NCBI GenBank assembly: GCA_004802705.1
Contig: SGPL01000028.1
Coordinates: 51,103 to 115,102 of the forward strand
Direction of reading: 5' to 3'
Source of the DNA: Bondarzewia mesenterica
Taxonomy: Eukaryota; Basidiomycota; Agaricomycetes; Russulales; Bondarzewiaceae
DNA length: 64,000 nucleotides
The notes beneath the pieces were generated by a model. It did no database searches. It saw nothing but the letters and a program-made list of their open reading frames with translations, and was not told the origin of the DNA. Below are positions 1-10,562 of the stretch, piece by piece (the first letter of the stretch is position 1; every line of letters starts with the position of its first letter). Made by a program: the position numbers and the translations under genes.

Positions 1-349
1 GGGGTTGGATTTGCCTTATTAGGCATGCAACGTAATGATTGTGAGAATTGTTTGCTGGATTCGGAAAGATGATCTGCACGGTATCAGTTCGTAATATCAG
101 TTCGTAATTAGAACTGTGGACATCGATTTTCCAAGTTATAGCAGCATGCACGACGCTTCAAAGCTTCAAGCTTCAAGCTTCATGGATCCAAAGCTCTTGT
201 TACCGTCGATATTGAATGGTGAACCTGGACGCAAGGCATTCAGATAGCAAGATTACCAGCAGTACTGCTTCTGATCATGGAGTTTCTATTGTCCGCAGCA
301 TAAAATCAGATGGCCGGGTTCAAAGTTCAGATGGCGTTCGATGACTGAC
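1..349. other. Non-coding left edge, 3' flank of dihydroorotase
   Basis: No coding region is supported here. It lies downstream of the minus-strand dihydroorotase gene. It holds a short direct repeat (atcagttcgtaat, twice within 81-110) and an AAGCTTC micro-repeat. Confidence 0.6.
155..182. repeat. AAGCTTC micro-repeat
   Basis: About four head-to-tail copies of the 7-base unit AAGCTTC (the first imperfect). A similar short run occurs at 46032-46052. It is a simple-sequence repeat with no evident function. Confidence 0.7.
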
Positions 350-1620
350 CTATTCCTGAACAATTTCCCAATTCAATTCCTTGCCCGCCCAAAACGGCAC
401 GACGCTCTCCCCTCTTAAGGACCAGCTATCCGTCACTACCTTTTTAGGCACTTTCTTCAGCAACACTCTATGCATGTGGCCGTTATTTTCAGCAACTTCT
501 CTTCCATAGAATCTTCTTCCAAAGGTACTGACGAAACCCTCGAGTTTGTCTAGAGCGCCAAAGGACTCGAGAAGATGGGCCGTCAGGGGCAGCAGGATAG
601 GAGATGTGTAGATGCCCGCAGCACATGCATGAGTTGGAGACGAAGTCGACTTAGTGTGCGGAGGATGTGGAGCGGAATCAGAGCCAAGGAAAAAGCGGGG
701 ATGTCCTATGGGACATATCAGGATGTCTGGGATGACAAGAAAAAAAATATGGACCCTACCTTCACGTATGACTTCTCTTAATGCCTCTCGATCGTCTGGG
801 AATTTGGCAACTGGCTTGCAGAAATTCCAGGATTGTCCTGCCCAATCATCCACGGTGAGAGCAAGATGATGAGCGGTAATAGTGCACGCGACCGTCGGTC
901 CGAGAGACTTGACGGCTTCAACCGCTGCTCGGGTCGTCGCATGCTCGAGCACGATACGCAGACGGGGGAAGCGCGCGTGTAGTTTTCTGAGATGAGGCAA
1001 AAAAAGTCGGTTCTGCGTTAATAACATGAATGTTCTGGCACGTTGTTAAATTCTCAGTAAATTAGATAACAAGGGCACATACCGACGATGCATCTGAGGG
1101 TACTTCGCCGTGAATATTGAGCACCATATCAACTTCCTCCATTGTCTCAAATACAGGATAGTATGCTTCATATGACTCTATACCACCATCGGAATTGGTT
1201 GTTACTCCCCTAGGGTACGATTTGATGCCTTGTAGATCTTATAGCGAAGAGGCAATATCTCTCAACAGAAATGCTCACCGACGATGCCTGCTTTCTTTGC
1301 CTTTCGGATTTCATCAGGGGTCAAATCCGGAGACAGATACAAAGTCATAAGATATTCCACATTGGGATCTATGACTTCCAGCTGCGCCCTGTAACGCAGG
1401 GCCTGCTCTGTTGAAGTAATGGGCGGCTTCAGATTTGGCTGAAAAACAATTAGCCTTCCGTCGACTGAGTGCCCAGCAGTTCGATGTGTGTCACCATGAC
1501 GTATGCAAGCTGAAACCCTCCAAGTCTGACATGAGGGGTGACAAGGCTCGAAAAGTCTCCTTGACGAAGATGGACATGAAAGTCGGCAGGAGAGGAAACG
1601 AGGATGGTGGTAGAAGACAT
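350..1620 (-). CDS. URA4: Dihydroorotase (pyrimidine biosynthesis)
   Basis: This cytosolic zinc amidohydrolase cyclises carbamoyl-aspartate to dihydroorotate, the third step of de novo UMP synthesis. The start ATG at 1620 opens MSSTTILV. The metal-binding HVHLR motif follows within about 20 residues, then AYVMPNL after the first intron. GIKSYPRGVTTNSDGG carries the expected metal-bridging Lys, VLEHATT follows, and GSDSAPH near the C terminus carries the catalytic Asp. There are at least five exons. The exon beginning near 1023 reads NIHVINAEPTF and then must shift by one base within a run of seven T (plus-strand A, 999-1005) to continue as LPHLRKLHARFP. The gene is divergent from the kinesin gene (171 bp between starts). 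Family assignment is very secure; only the frame break is open. Confidence 0.95.
999..1005 (-). other. URA4: Frame break in seven-T run of dihydroorotase
   Basis: The exon reads in family-like sequence up to PTF, then continues one frame over as LPHLRKLH. Six T instead of seven would join the frames. No splice signals lie at this point. Likely a consensus error. Confidence 0.8.
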
Positions 1621-1791
1621 TTGCGCGCGAGACCTAACCCTGCACTGGGGTTGAATGGCTTCTTCGCGGTCACGTGAATTTGTTGGATGAGACGCGACTG
1701 CCATCATGTGGCGACTCGAACTCTCCTCTCAACGCGTGGCTTCCTCAACCTGACACCACCATTGCCCTTCCTTTGACACTGATTCTTGAGC

Positions 1792-4700
1792 ATGGTCTCC
1801 GCCGGTTCTATAACCGTCGCAGGTGTGTGACATTATCTGACCCCTTCATTTCCTGCTAACGTACGCTCTCAGTCCGAGTGCGGCCGCCTTCTACGTGGGA
1901 GGCTGCACGCCTTCCGGAGCCATGCTATGATACCACTATTCGAGGAGATGGAACACTTTCTACACCCATTAAACCCTTGTCGTCCATGTCCGCGGTCCGC
2001 GATATAGTCCAAGTCATCGACGACCGCATACTTACCTTCGATCCCGCCGAAACGGACCAAGCAAAAGCTTTTGTCGAACGCGGCTTCCTTCCGCCAGGAA
2101 CAAAACGATACAAAGACAAGCGCTTTATGTTTGACCGGGTCTTCAGACACGACTCGTCGCAGCAGGATGTATACGATGCTACCGCTCGTCCTCTTTTGCA
2201 GAACTTGTTGGATGGGTACAATGCGACAGCATTTGCTTATGGGGTGAGTAATTAGAAGATCATCTATTCGAAAACTTTTCAATCATTGCCCTTTTAGGCT
2301 ACAGGCTGCGGTAAAACACACACTATCAGCGGTACGGAAACCGATCCGGGTATCATATACCTGACCATGGCCGATCTATTCCAGCGCATTGAGGATCGCA
2401 AAGACAGCTACTCCACCGAGGTCGCAGTCACTTTTCTCGAAATATACAATGAGGAGATTCGAGATCTGCTCGCCGAGTCCGGCACACCGACGCCTCGTGG
2501 AGGCCTGCAGATACGGGAGGACAAATCCGTCAAGGTTGTCGGGCTCACAGAATTAAAACCGAAATCGGCTGATGAGGTTAAAAACATTGTGCTGCTGGGA
2601 AACTCCCGAAGGACACAGTCGCCGACGCACGCCAACGAGACGTCCTCTCGATCGCACGCTGTCCTACAGGTTCATGTCACGCAGGCACCTAGAACAGCGT
2701 CGTTGACAGAGGAGAGGACTATGGGGACATTGTCGATCATTGATCTCGCCGGCAGTGAACGCGCGGCTGCAACGAGCAACATGGGCCAGCGGATGATCGA
2801 GGGTGCCAATATTAACAAGTCATTACTCGCCCTTGGAAACTGTATCAACGCCCTCTGCGAAAGTGGCGGAGCAGTCCGCCACGTCCCGTATCGCAACAGC
2901 AAGCTAACGCGATTGCTCAAATTCTCACTTGGCGGAAACTGCAAAACAGTGATGATCGTCTGCGTTGCCCCCACATCCATCCATTTTGACGACACACACA
3001 ACACCCTACTTTACGCGGAACGTGCGACAAAGATCAAGACCCGCGTCATCACACGCAACGTCGTCAATGTCGACCGACACGTCGGACAGTACGTCGAGGC
3101 GATCAACAGGCTCAATATAGAAGTCGCGGAATTGAAGGCGAAGCTGGCTGGAAAGGTGAACTCTGAAGCCGAGTTTATGCGTAGGAAGAGGGCAGAGGCG
3201 CACGCCGAGGTCGAACGGGCAAAGAAGGACATGCAGGTTCGCGCGGACCAGACTCAAGCGCCAATTCTTGATGGCGCATTCTGTGGAGGAAAGCTTTCTG
3301 CAGCGCAGATCAAGCTTCGTGTGGTTCGTGCTCGCCTTAACGAGCTGGATAAGCAAGCATCAAGTTCGCCCTCAGGCCTCTCACCAGATCTTGAAGCCGA
3401 ACGCGGTCTGTTGAAAGCTTTGGCAGTGCCGGAGGAACAAGTCACCAGGCTTGACAGTGCCCTCAATGTGCGGCTTCAGCGCTCTATCAATTCGGGAAGC
3501 ATGTTCGACGCGATGTTGCGTGCTGTAATCGAGAGGCGTTCAGATAGGCTGGATGAGACTAGCATTGACAATGTCAAGCTTGACGCTCAATGGCGCAGGG
3601 CGGAGATGGAGAAAGTCAAGGCCGAGGCCGAGAGGGATGCTGTGAAGGATGCGATGGAAGCTCAGGCTGAGATGCTCGTACGCCTCCTTGGCATGGTCGG
3701 ACGATACACGGTCGCTATCGGGGACGCTAGTCGACTGCTGAGAATTGCACTAGATGAGGGCAGGGATGGTCTGGACGGTACCGTCCGCACTGTGTCATCA
3801 TCATTGAAAAACCTCTCGGAGAATAATGATGATGACTTCCAGTCCTTGGTGGGACATGCTACTGCAGGGTACACCGTTGGCTCTGGAGGCATTTCTGCCC
3901 TAGATAATCTGATGGAACAACCAAGGGCGGGGAGAGTGTCTTCGGTTACGGGCCTGCCACAGCAATCCAAGGCACCCATATCCAGGCGATCATCGTCATA
4001 TGGAGCTCTGGGTATCGGATCGCCCGTTCGAAAAGCCCACATCAGGTCTCCCCGCAAATCGCTTCGAAGTAGCATATCAGGATCTGGCTTTCCGTACCGC
4101 CGTCCAGCGGACAAAGGAAAGGAAAAAAAGAAGGGCGTTCAGTGGAAGGATGAGGCTGGGCAAGGTGAATTGGACGACGGGGGTCATAACAATCGATCAG
4201 CAACTGGCCTGGGCATCAGAAGGCCATCGATTTCTACAACGCCTGCACCCGACGACAGTGGTCTCTTTTCTGCTGCTTCGCAGCGAAACCCAGGGTCAGA
4301 GAGCGAATGGGAGGACGAGAAGACAGAAGACAGCATGAGCTTCAGCTTCTCTCTTCCCCTCCACGACCTTCCAACTTCTCGCGCAGGGCCGTCCAGAATG
4401 CGGCGAACAAGTCGGCTCGAACCCAGCTTCCTCAAAACGTTCTACGTTGGGAAGCTTGGCGGAGGATGATGAAAATGTCGAAAATCAACTAACGCCAGGA
4501 AGACGCGGTGCGCCACTTGCTGACCGCAGCCTCAACTCGGCGCAGCCTGAAGAGTCAAGCAGCAGCTCTGAGTCTATCAATAAACCGCGTATGTCGAAGG
4601 GTGCGCACGAGAGGAGTACGATGACTAGTCCGCGGCGTGGGCAGCAAACGCCGCATGCGGTAGGTTCATCCATGAAGGCTGCACGTCGGCGATCGAATAT

Positions 4701-5028
4701 CGGGCCCATGCGAAGCGAGAAAGCGCGCCGACGCTCGAGTTTAATTCCCCAGCTGTCGCCGAAATCGAGGGGAGATACAACTGGGTCATCGTCAAAGGGC
4801 ACAACGGTTGTGGGGGCAGGCCCTCCGCGGCGTGTCGTGGTGGCAGAGCCGGAAGTGCGAAAGTCACCTGTTGGGAGGACGAAGCGAATGTCATTGCTCA
4901 ATCTTGCTTCAAAAGGAATGGCATCGACACGTCTGCGGGCTGGCGGGAACACTTCGTTGGCGAGTATCTCCTTGGGGGATATGAGTTCCGTGGATGCCAG
5001 CTTCAGAGCAAAGCCGTTGTGGAAATGA
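1792..5028 (+). CDS. KIP3: Kinesin-8 motor protein (Kip3/KIF18 type)
   Basis: A plus-end-directed microtubule motor that shortens microtubule tips and helps place nucleus and spindle. The first exon encodes MVSAGSITVA and is spliced (intron about 1823-1872) into VRVRPPSTW, the start of the motor core. The second intron lies just before the P-loop ATGCGKTHT near 2300. Switch I is SSRSHAVLQV, switch II is DLAGSERA, and GANINKSLLALGNCINAL is typical of kinesin-8. The motor ends near 3060 and coiled-coil segments follow. The tail is basic and Ser-rich. The frame of the motor ends at 4469, while a Ser/Arg-rich frame shifted by one runs to 5028; removing one A from the run at 4434-4437 would give a smooth FLKRSTLGSLAEDD join. 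I could not find a GT-AG intron giving the same switch. Confidence 0.93.
4434..4437 (+). other. KIP3: Probable frame break in kinesin-8 tail
   Basis: The motor frame would stop at 4469, whereas the tail continues to 5028 in the next frame. One A fewer in this AAAA run joins them as FLKRSTLGSLAE. The exact point is inferred because the tail is poorly conserved. Confidence 0.5.
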
Positions 5029-5539
5029 AATCGGACTATCTTCATTGCGTCTATACCATCATTAATCAAAGTAAGCAGTCATCCTGACATACCCATACGT
5101 AGTACGTTCAGAGCCTGAGCCACGGCAGTTCTCAGCTAGTATTTTTTTCCTTCGTGACGATTTATTGACAATGTTACCTGGCTCTTTTTCATGTCCTCCA
5201 GATTATCAATTACTTAGCCTAGCTGTGCAGTATGTTCGCATTGTCTGTGATATGCATTCCCCGCGGAGTTGTCTTGTCTAGATTCGTTAGTGACATTGAT
5301 TAGTATCGAGCTCACACTTATGTACGTACTCCGCAAACTCTTGATTCAACTGGAGACGTGCGAAACAGGCCGCAATGTTAGATTGAATCAAAGAGATGGC
5401 TCACTGATTAGTGTACGACTCTTCCGAAGACGTAGACAATAGCTAGATCACTTCTAGGTTATAAACATACCAAAGAAAGTTTAGCTAAACGCCGGAGGAA
5501 GCGTAGCTGATGGTATAAATGCAGATGATCTACAAATAC
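5029..5539. other. Convergent intergenic region, no gene seen
   Basis: This lies between the kinesin stop and the p24 stop. It is AT-rich and holds only short random frames. It should contain the two 3' UTRs. Confidence 0.6.
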
Positions 5540-6413
5540 CTAGATAACACGCTTGACTTCGAAGAAAGACTGAAAACATATGAGTCAGTGATTGAGGTGT
5601 GATAGAAAGACAGAAATGTACCTTCAGGTAATACACCTGCCATGCGCAGACAGAAAACAACACAAAAGCCTGCAATATAGACCACCATTTTACTCGGGAG
5701 TTGGTTGATTCAGCGGTGTTTCGATGTGTTCGTTCGCGGACAACAATGTATTCCTGCTCATCCTTGACCGCTGTAAGGCCATTGGCTAGCAGTCGAATTT
5801 CTCGCTCTATGGGGGCGATGTGTTCTGTGCGAAATGCGTGGGTGCGACGTGTAATACGATCAACATGACAGACTTACCGTCTTCTCCCTCACCAACGTAG
5901 ATGACCCCGTGCACGTTGAAGCTATCACACATGGCCGTTAACATTTAATTTGATGCCTCATAGAGCGAGTACGAACCTGACAATCTTGTCGGCAATAGCA
6001 CTCATCTGATTCGAGAAGCAATATTCATGACGCCCGTCTTTTTCTGCTGTTATGGAGATGGAGCCAGTAGACTCTCTGACGTGCTTTCCCATGGCTTGGC
6101 CATCTGGGTCGGTGATCTACTCACTGGCCTGAGGATAGGCTGTGGTTGAGATGGGAACTGCTCACCCAAAAGTCAATGTCAAGATGTCCCCCACCTCCGA
6201 CTTGGTACGTCACTGTCATCTATAAGTGTATCTAGCGCACATCACAGTGCAGAGTGCTGTGCCGCTTACCTTGTCGTTTCTGTGGAGGTCCTCAAAGAAA
6301 CATTCTTTCTTTGACGCAGCCACGTCGATCAAGTGCGCAGAGGCCAGTGAGGACAGCAGAAACAAAGTGCAGAAACAAGCGAATACAAGTCTCAGAGTAC
6401 ATAGTCTTGCCAT
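5540..6413 (-). CDS. EMP24: p24-family cargo receptor (Emp24/TMED2 type)
   Basis: A type I membrane protein of COPII/COPI vesicles that sorts secretory cargo between ER and Golgi. The start ATG at 6413 opens a signal peptide (MARLCTLRLVFACFCTLFLL) ending near SLASA. The lumenal GOLD domain follows: CFFEDLHRNDK, then MTVTYQVGGGGHLDIDFW and ITDPDG after introns. The two lumenal cysteines are in ECFFED and EYCFSNQ. The C terminus has NSRVKWWSILQAFVLF, a transmembrane helix, YYLK and, after a final intron, SFFEVKRVI. The FF pair plus the basic tail is the vesicle-coat signal, and its form fits the p24-beta (Emp24/TMED2) branch. At least six exons; all reading frames agree. Confidence 0.94.
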
Positions 6414-6641
6414 AATCGTGGAGGACGGCGTCGTTGCAGACGACGGGGTAGGAGTAGTTGACGCACAAGGCCAGACAGCACCTCAGGCAAGCTGAAGCTG
6501 TGGTGGGAGACCCCGTATGCGGTCCCCAGGGTCCTTTCCCCCGATTTCGTCAAGCAAGTTGGGCTCCGGGTTCTCCAAGAACACCATCACTCTGTTTCCT
6601 TTTATTTTTCCTCTTAACGCACCCTCGTCACGAACATCATC

Positions 6642-7561
6642 ATGGCTGACTTTAGCGAGAACCCCCTTGCTCCTAAGGTATTTTTCTCTCAGAACATCAC
6701 ACACTAGAGCAACATGATCGTGTGTCCCTGAATGAGTGCTGATCTCATATTTCTTCGCACCAGGAAGAAGAAGTTGAACCCCATTTCGAACCCGTCATCA
6801 AGCTCACCGAGCAGGTTGAAGTGAAAACCAATGAGGAGGATGAGACAGTGATTTTCAAAATGTGCGCTTTTTAAAATCTAGATATCATATTTTTTCCGTT
6901 AACTAGTGGCACTCCTAACTGTTTGGACAGGCGCGCTAAGCTCTTCAGATTCGACACCGTTTCATCGGAGTGGAAAGAGCGTGGTACTGGCGAAGTGAGA
7001 CTGCTCCAGCACAAGGAGACGCAGAAAGTACGGCTGGTGATGAGACGCGATAAGACTCTGAAGGTCTGCGCGAATCACCTCAGTGCGTACCTTTTGTTTC
7101 TGTTTCACAGCGCGACACAATACTGAACGTCTAATTTCATAGTTTCTTCAAGCATGAAGCTGCAGCCCAATATTGGCTCGGACAGAAGTTGGGTGTGGAA
7201 AGTTGCCGCTGATTACTCTGAGGACCCACCTACTTCAGAGACCCTTGCCATCCGGTTCGCGAACACCGAAAGTGCGTCATACACTATTCCAACTAGTTCA
7301 AATTTATCAACTTAGCATTCAACAGACGCCAATTTGTTCAAGGCTGCATTCGAGGGTGCCCAAGAGACTAATGCCAAACTCACCGCTGCTGCTCCATCTG
7401 CGCCTGCGCCTGTTCATGACACCGTAGAACCTGCCGAGACCGAGGAGGAAGCCAAGCCTGCAGAGGAACCTAAGCCCTCAGAGGAATCTGCACCCAAGGA
7501 GGAGCCCACGACAAATGACACTACCGAAGAGACGGAGGTGGAGAAAGCGGAGGAAGCCTGA
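6642..7561 (+). CDS. YRB1: Ran-binding protein 1 (RanBP1/Yrb1)
   Basis: A cytoplasmic partner of Ran-GTP that helps Ran GAP release transport receptors after nuclear export. The first exon gives [12 protein letters not shown], the next [14 protein letters not shown]. The Ran-binding domain then runs through [51 protein letters not shown] and the [11 protein letters not shown] segment, all family hallmarks. The C-terminal tail is a Glu/Pro/Ala-rich acidic stretch of about 50 residues. It has five exons with short GT-AG introns. It is convergent with ClpX (about 265 bp between stops). Confidence 0.95.
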
Positions 7562-7825
7562 AGATGCCCAATAAATTTTTCGCTCTACTATGACCCGTTT
7601 CCCGGGATCTTCATACACTGATACTCTAGATCACTACGCAGCCATGTTTTCATACGAAGAGGAAAAGACCGATGTGTTTGTCGTTCAGTAGTTATTCACG
7701 ACGTTGCCGAACTTTGATGTATCAATGACCTTGTTTTGAATGCACGTAGCAATGTGAGATTGCGGGAAGCTTATAGATTACAACAACAACATGCGATTGG
7801 GAGGTATCCGGTACAATGCCATTTA

Positions 7826-10204
7826 TCATGCGGCTGCTGCCCTTCGTGCAGAAGCATCCTCCTCCTCCGTCCAAGTTGACCAGAAACCGGTACTATCTCC
7901 ACGAGACCAATAAAGAGCAGGTGAATCACCTCGAACTACGGCTTCGTTGATGAGGACATATCGTATACTCTGACGCACTTTGTCAGAACTGAAAAGAGAG
8001 AGATGAAGAAGCAAGTGCAGACATGACACTCACCGAACCCCTGAAGGGAGAAAAAGAAAGAGTCATGATTATGGATGATGGGCATAGGAATCAATGAAAA
8101 AACTCACGGCACTTCATACATGGGTTCAAGCAGCAGCGATTCCTACACCATTCATCAGCATTGTCTTAATTTGGTTTGAGAGGACAAGCTTGCCATGATT
8201 CCTCTCAAACCTCTTGCCCCCCCTCCACGTTCAGCGGCCTTTTGGCATATTTCGTTCAATGCGCCAGTAGTAAACCGGATTTCAACACCAGAGCAACTGA
8301 AGAGAGCAGTATACTGCGAGATGAGTGATCCTCGAACTTCCGTGAGGATGCGGCGGAGGTCAATAGGAGTGAGTGGTGAGAGCGTTGTCATGGAAGGTAA
8401 TCGGGAAATAAATTCTGGTATGAAACTGCACGGTCACTGAGTGAGTCGAACGTCATGCAGGTGAACCGGTACGAGTGGCATACCCATATTTGATCAAATC
8501 TACACAGTAAAATCGGCATATCTCAATGAGTTCGTCTATGACTAGAGATGAAGTTATCTACCTGCTGGCTCAACCTGATCAAACAAGTTTGGAGATGCCC
8601 CCCGGTTTGATGTAAAGAATGGCATGTAACCCGTATTACTTTCTTCGGAAGAAGAGCTGAGATTGGCAGTAAAACCGATAGACTGCATGCGGTTCGTCAA
8701 CACAACGATACAATCTGAGAGCGAATCATACACATTACCCCTTTGGCTACCCGTCTCTTGATGATGTTTTCCAAACCAACGAATGCGCCGCTGAGAATGA
8801 ATAGCACATTTGACGTGTCAATTTGGTACATATCCGGCTTGGCTGTTCAATGATTAGATCCTCAGTGTACTGATAATCTGGTGACCATTACTCACGAGTG
8901 GGAGAATTTCGATTGGAAGATCGCGAACGCCCTTCACCACCAGAAACACCAGGGCCTGGGACTGCTGGACCCTTGGCTGGCACGGTAATGACGGAGCCTT
9001 CCATAACCCGGAGGAGGGCTTGTTGTACGCCTTCACCACCAACGTCGCGTGAGCCTTCCATGCCACCAGCTCCAGATTTCCGTGCGATCTTGTCAACCTC
9101 GTCGATATAGACAATGCCTGTACTGTGTGATATTGACTATACGGTCAAGACAATAAGAAGATGAGGTTATACCTCGCCCGATGAAGATCCCAATTGGCAG
9201 CTTGAAGCTGAAGAAGCTCAGTGAAGTCAAATGAGCAGGGGAAGAAATCGCTCACTAGTCGTTGAATACACATATCGACATCTTCCCCTACGTCTGTTGC
9301 ATAGTCAGTTCCTGTATCCCGACATGGGTCTTGAAATGGACTAACATCCAGCCTGAAGAAATTGATATGTATTGTGTGACACAGGGGAAAGGTGGGGAGA
9401 CTCACTTGAGTGAAAGAGGTCGCATCACTAACAGAAAAAGGCACATCAAGTACTCTGGCAAGTGTTCGAGCCAATAGCGTCTTTCCTGGGATTATTATCA
9501 GAACTTGCATCAATAACTTCATGTTCAATTGGCTGACCGGATCCAGTTGGTCCCCTGCAGAATAATATTAGTCACTAGAGTAAAACTCGCGTCGTAGAGA
9601 CGTACAACACAAGAACGTTACTCTTCTCGAAAGGAGGAGCTGAGAAATGTGGTTGGATGGGTGTTGAGGGAACGGGCGGAAGTCGACGTGGATGAGGTTG
9701 CAGTTGCGCGGGAACGACGCCGGAATGCACTGAAGTAGAGTGCATGAGGCCTATTGCCACCTGTGGACGGAATGAGATAAGTACGAGAAAACGTACAATC
9801 TTTCGTGGTGAGTTCTTCCCATTCAGCATTGTCCTCTTCGGTCTCCAAAGCACGGAGGTTTGCACGAACTCGATTGTAATGATTAAACACACTTCGAGGT
9901 AGTTAGTACGGCACAGACTGGACCATGACGGCGACGTGAGACTCACGCTACTGAAAGTACCTTCTTGGCATTTTTTTGGCCGACGACATACTCATCCAAA
10001 TATTGAACAAGCTTTGCAGTGTCAAAAATCCAGGGATTAAGGTAGCCGAGTGATAGAACAACGTACCTGTCTTGGAGTGGCCAGTCCCGCTGCCGGTCTC
10101 ATGTAAAGATAGTTGTCAGAATCATCTCGTGGAACATAGTCATACTGCGCTTGAGTGCGTATAGAACGAGACAGGAGACGAAGCGACCGAGATCGGAAGG
10201 CCAT
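7826..10204 (-). CDS. CLPX: Mitochondrial ClpX AAA+ unfoldase
   Basis: A mitochondrial-matrix ATP-dependent unfoldase (Mcx1 in yeast), partner of ClpP where that exists and otherwise a chaperone. The start ATG at 10204 gives [20 protein letters not shown], a classic presequence rich in Arg and free of acids. It runs in frame into YDYVPRDD and [20 protein letters not shown] longer upstream frame has no ATG and was rejected. The Walker A GPTGSGKT is split over a 17-base exon (9538-9554) and the next exon. Walker B is in [14 protein letters not shown]; sensor sequences include [20 protein letters not shown] and [11 protein letters not shown]. The bacterial N-terminal zinc domain is absent, as in fungal forms. 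Near the end, MYEVP joins [12 protein letters not shown] if a candidate 7-base exon is skipped; including it would break the frame. Confidence 0.94.
9538..9554 (-). other. CLPX: 17-base micro-exon encoding the ClpX P-loop
   Basis: Seen on the minus strand as GGGACCAACTGGATCCG between a ctgcag acceptor and a gtcagc donor. Spliced, it turns ...SNVLVL plus GKTLLART into the full GPTGSGKTLLA Walker A. Confidence 0.8.
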
Positions 10205-10562
10205 ACCAGGTGAGAGGGATATTCGGGGCCAACGGAACGGATATACGAGGATGCAAGAGCCTAAGAGGACGGAAACAAGTCGGCGCGTTCCCTCGCGCTG
10301 GAAAATAAGCAGGCCTAGCGGTCAGTGTGTAATTGTCTGGCAGTGACAGTAAAGTAGTAGGTATCGGCCGCAGCGGTACTGGTGCAAGGGCTTCGACCTG
10401 CTTCGACCCTCTTCGACCTCTCTTCAGATTATGTAATACAGCTTCGAAGCCGTCACATCGTGCCAATCAAGGGCTGTTCTTCAACTTGGTCTGCTGCACA
10501 TTCACTGCGAACTATCGCTCAAAACATTTTGGTCAAAGTCTCTTCTTACACCTACACAACTC
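10205..10562. other. Divergent ClpX/cactin promoter region
   Basis: The two start codons are 358 bp apart and face away from each other. No clear TATA box or other gene is visible; longer frames here lack an ATG or family similarity. Confidence 0.55.

Noticed and set aside
4295..4386. Possible intron to explain the kinesin frame change
   Set aside because: GT at 4295 and AG at 4386 exist, but the join leads into a frame that stops at about 4492, not into the long tail frame.
4485..5069. 194-codon minus-strand frame over the kinesin tail
   Set aside because: It is the shadow of the Ser/Arg-rich kinesin tail; sense strand reads as a plausible protein continuation.
8030..8041. Candidate 7-base exon in the ClpX tail
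   Set aside because: It has splice-like borders, but including it gives a stop; skipping it yields the family sequence EVPSDK.
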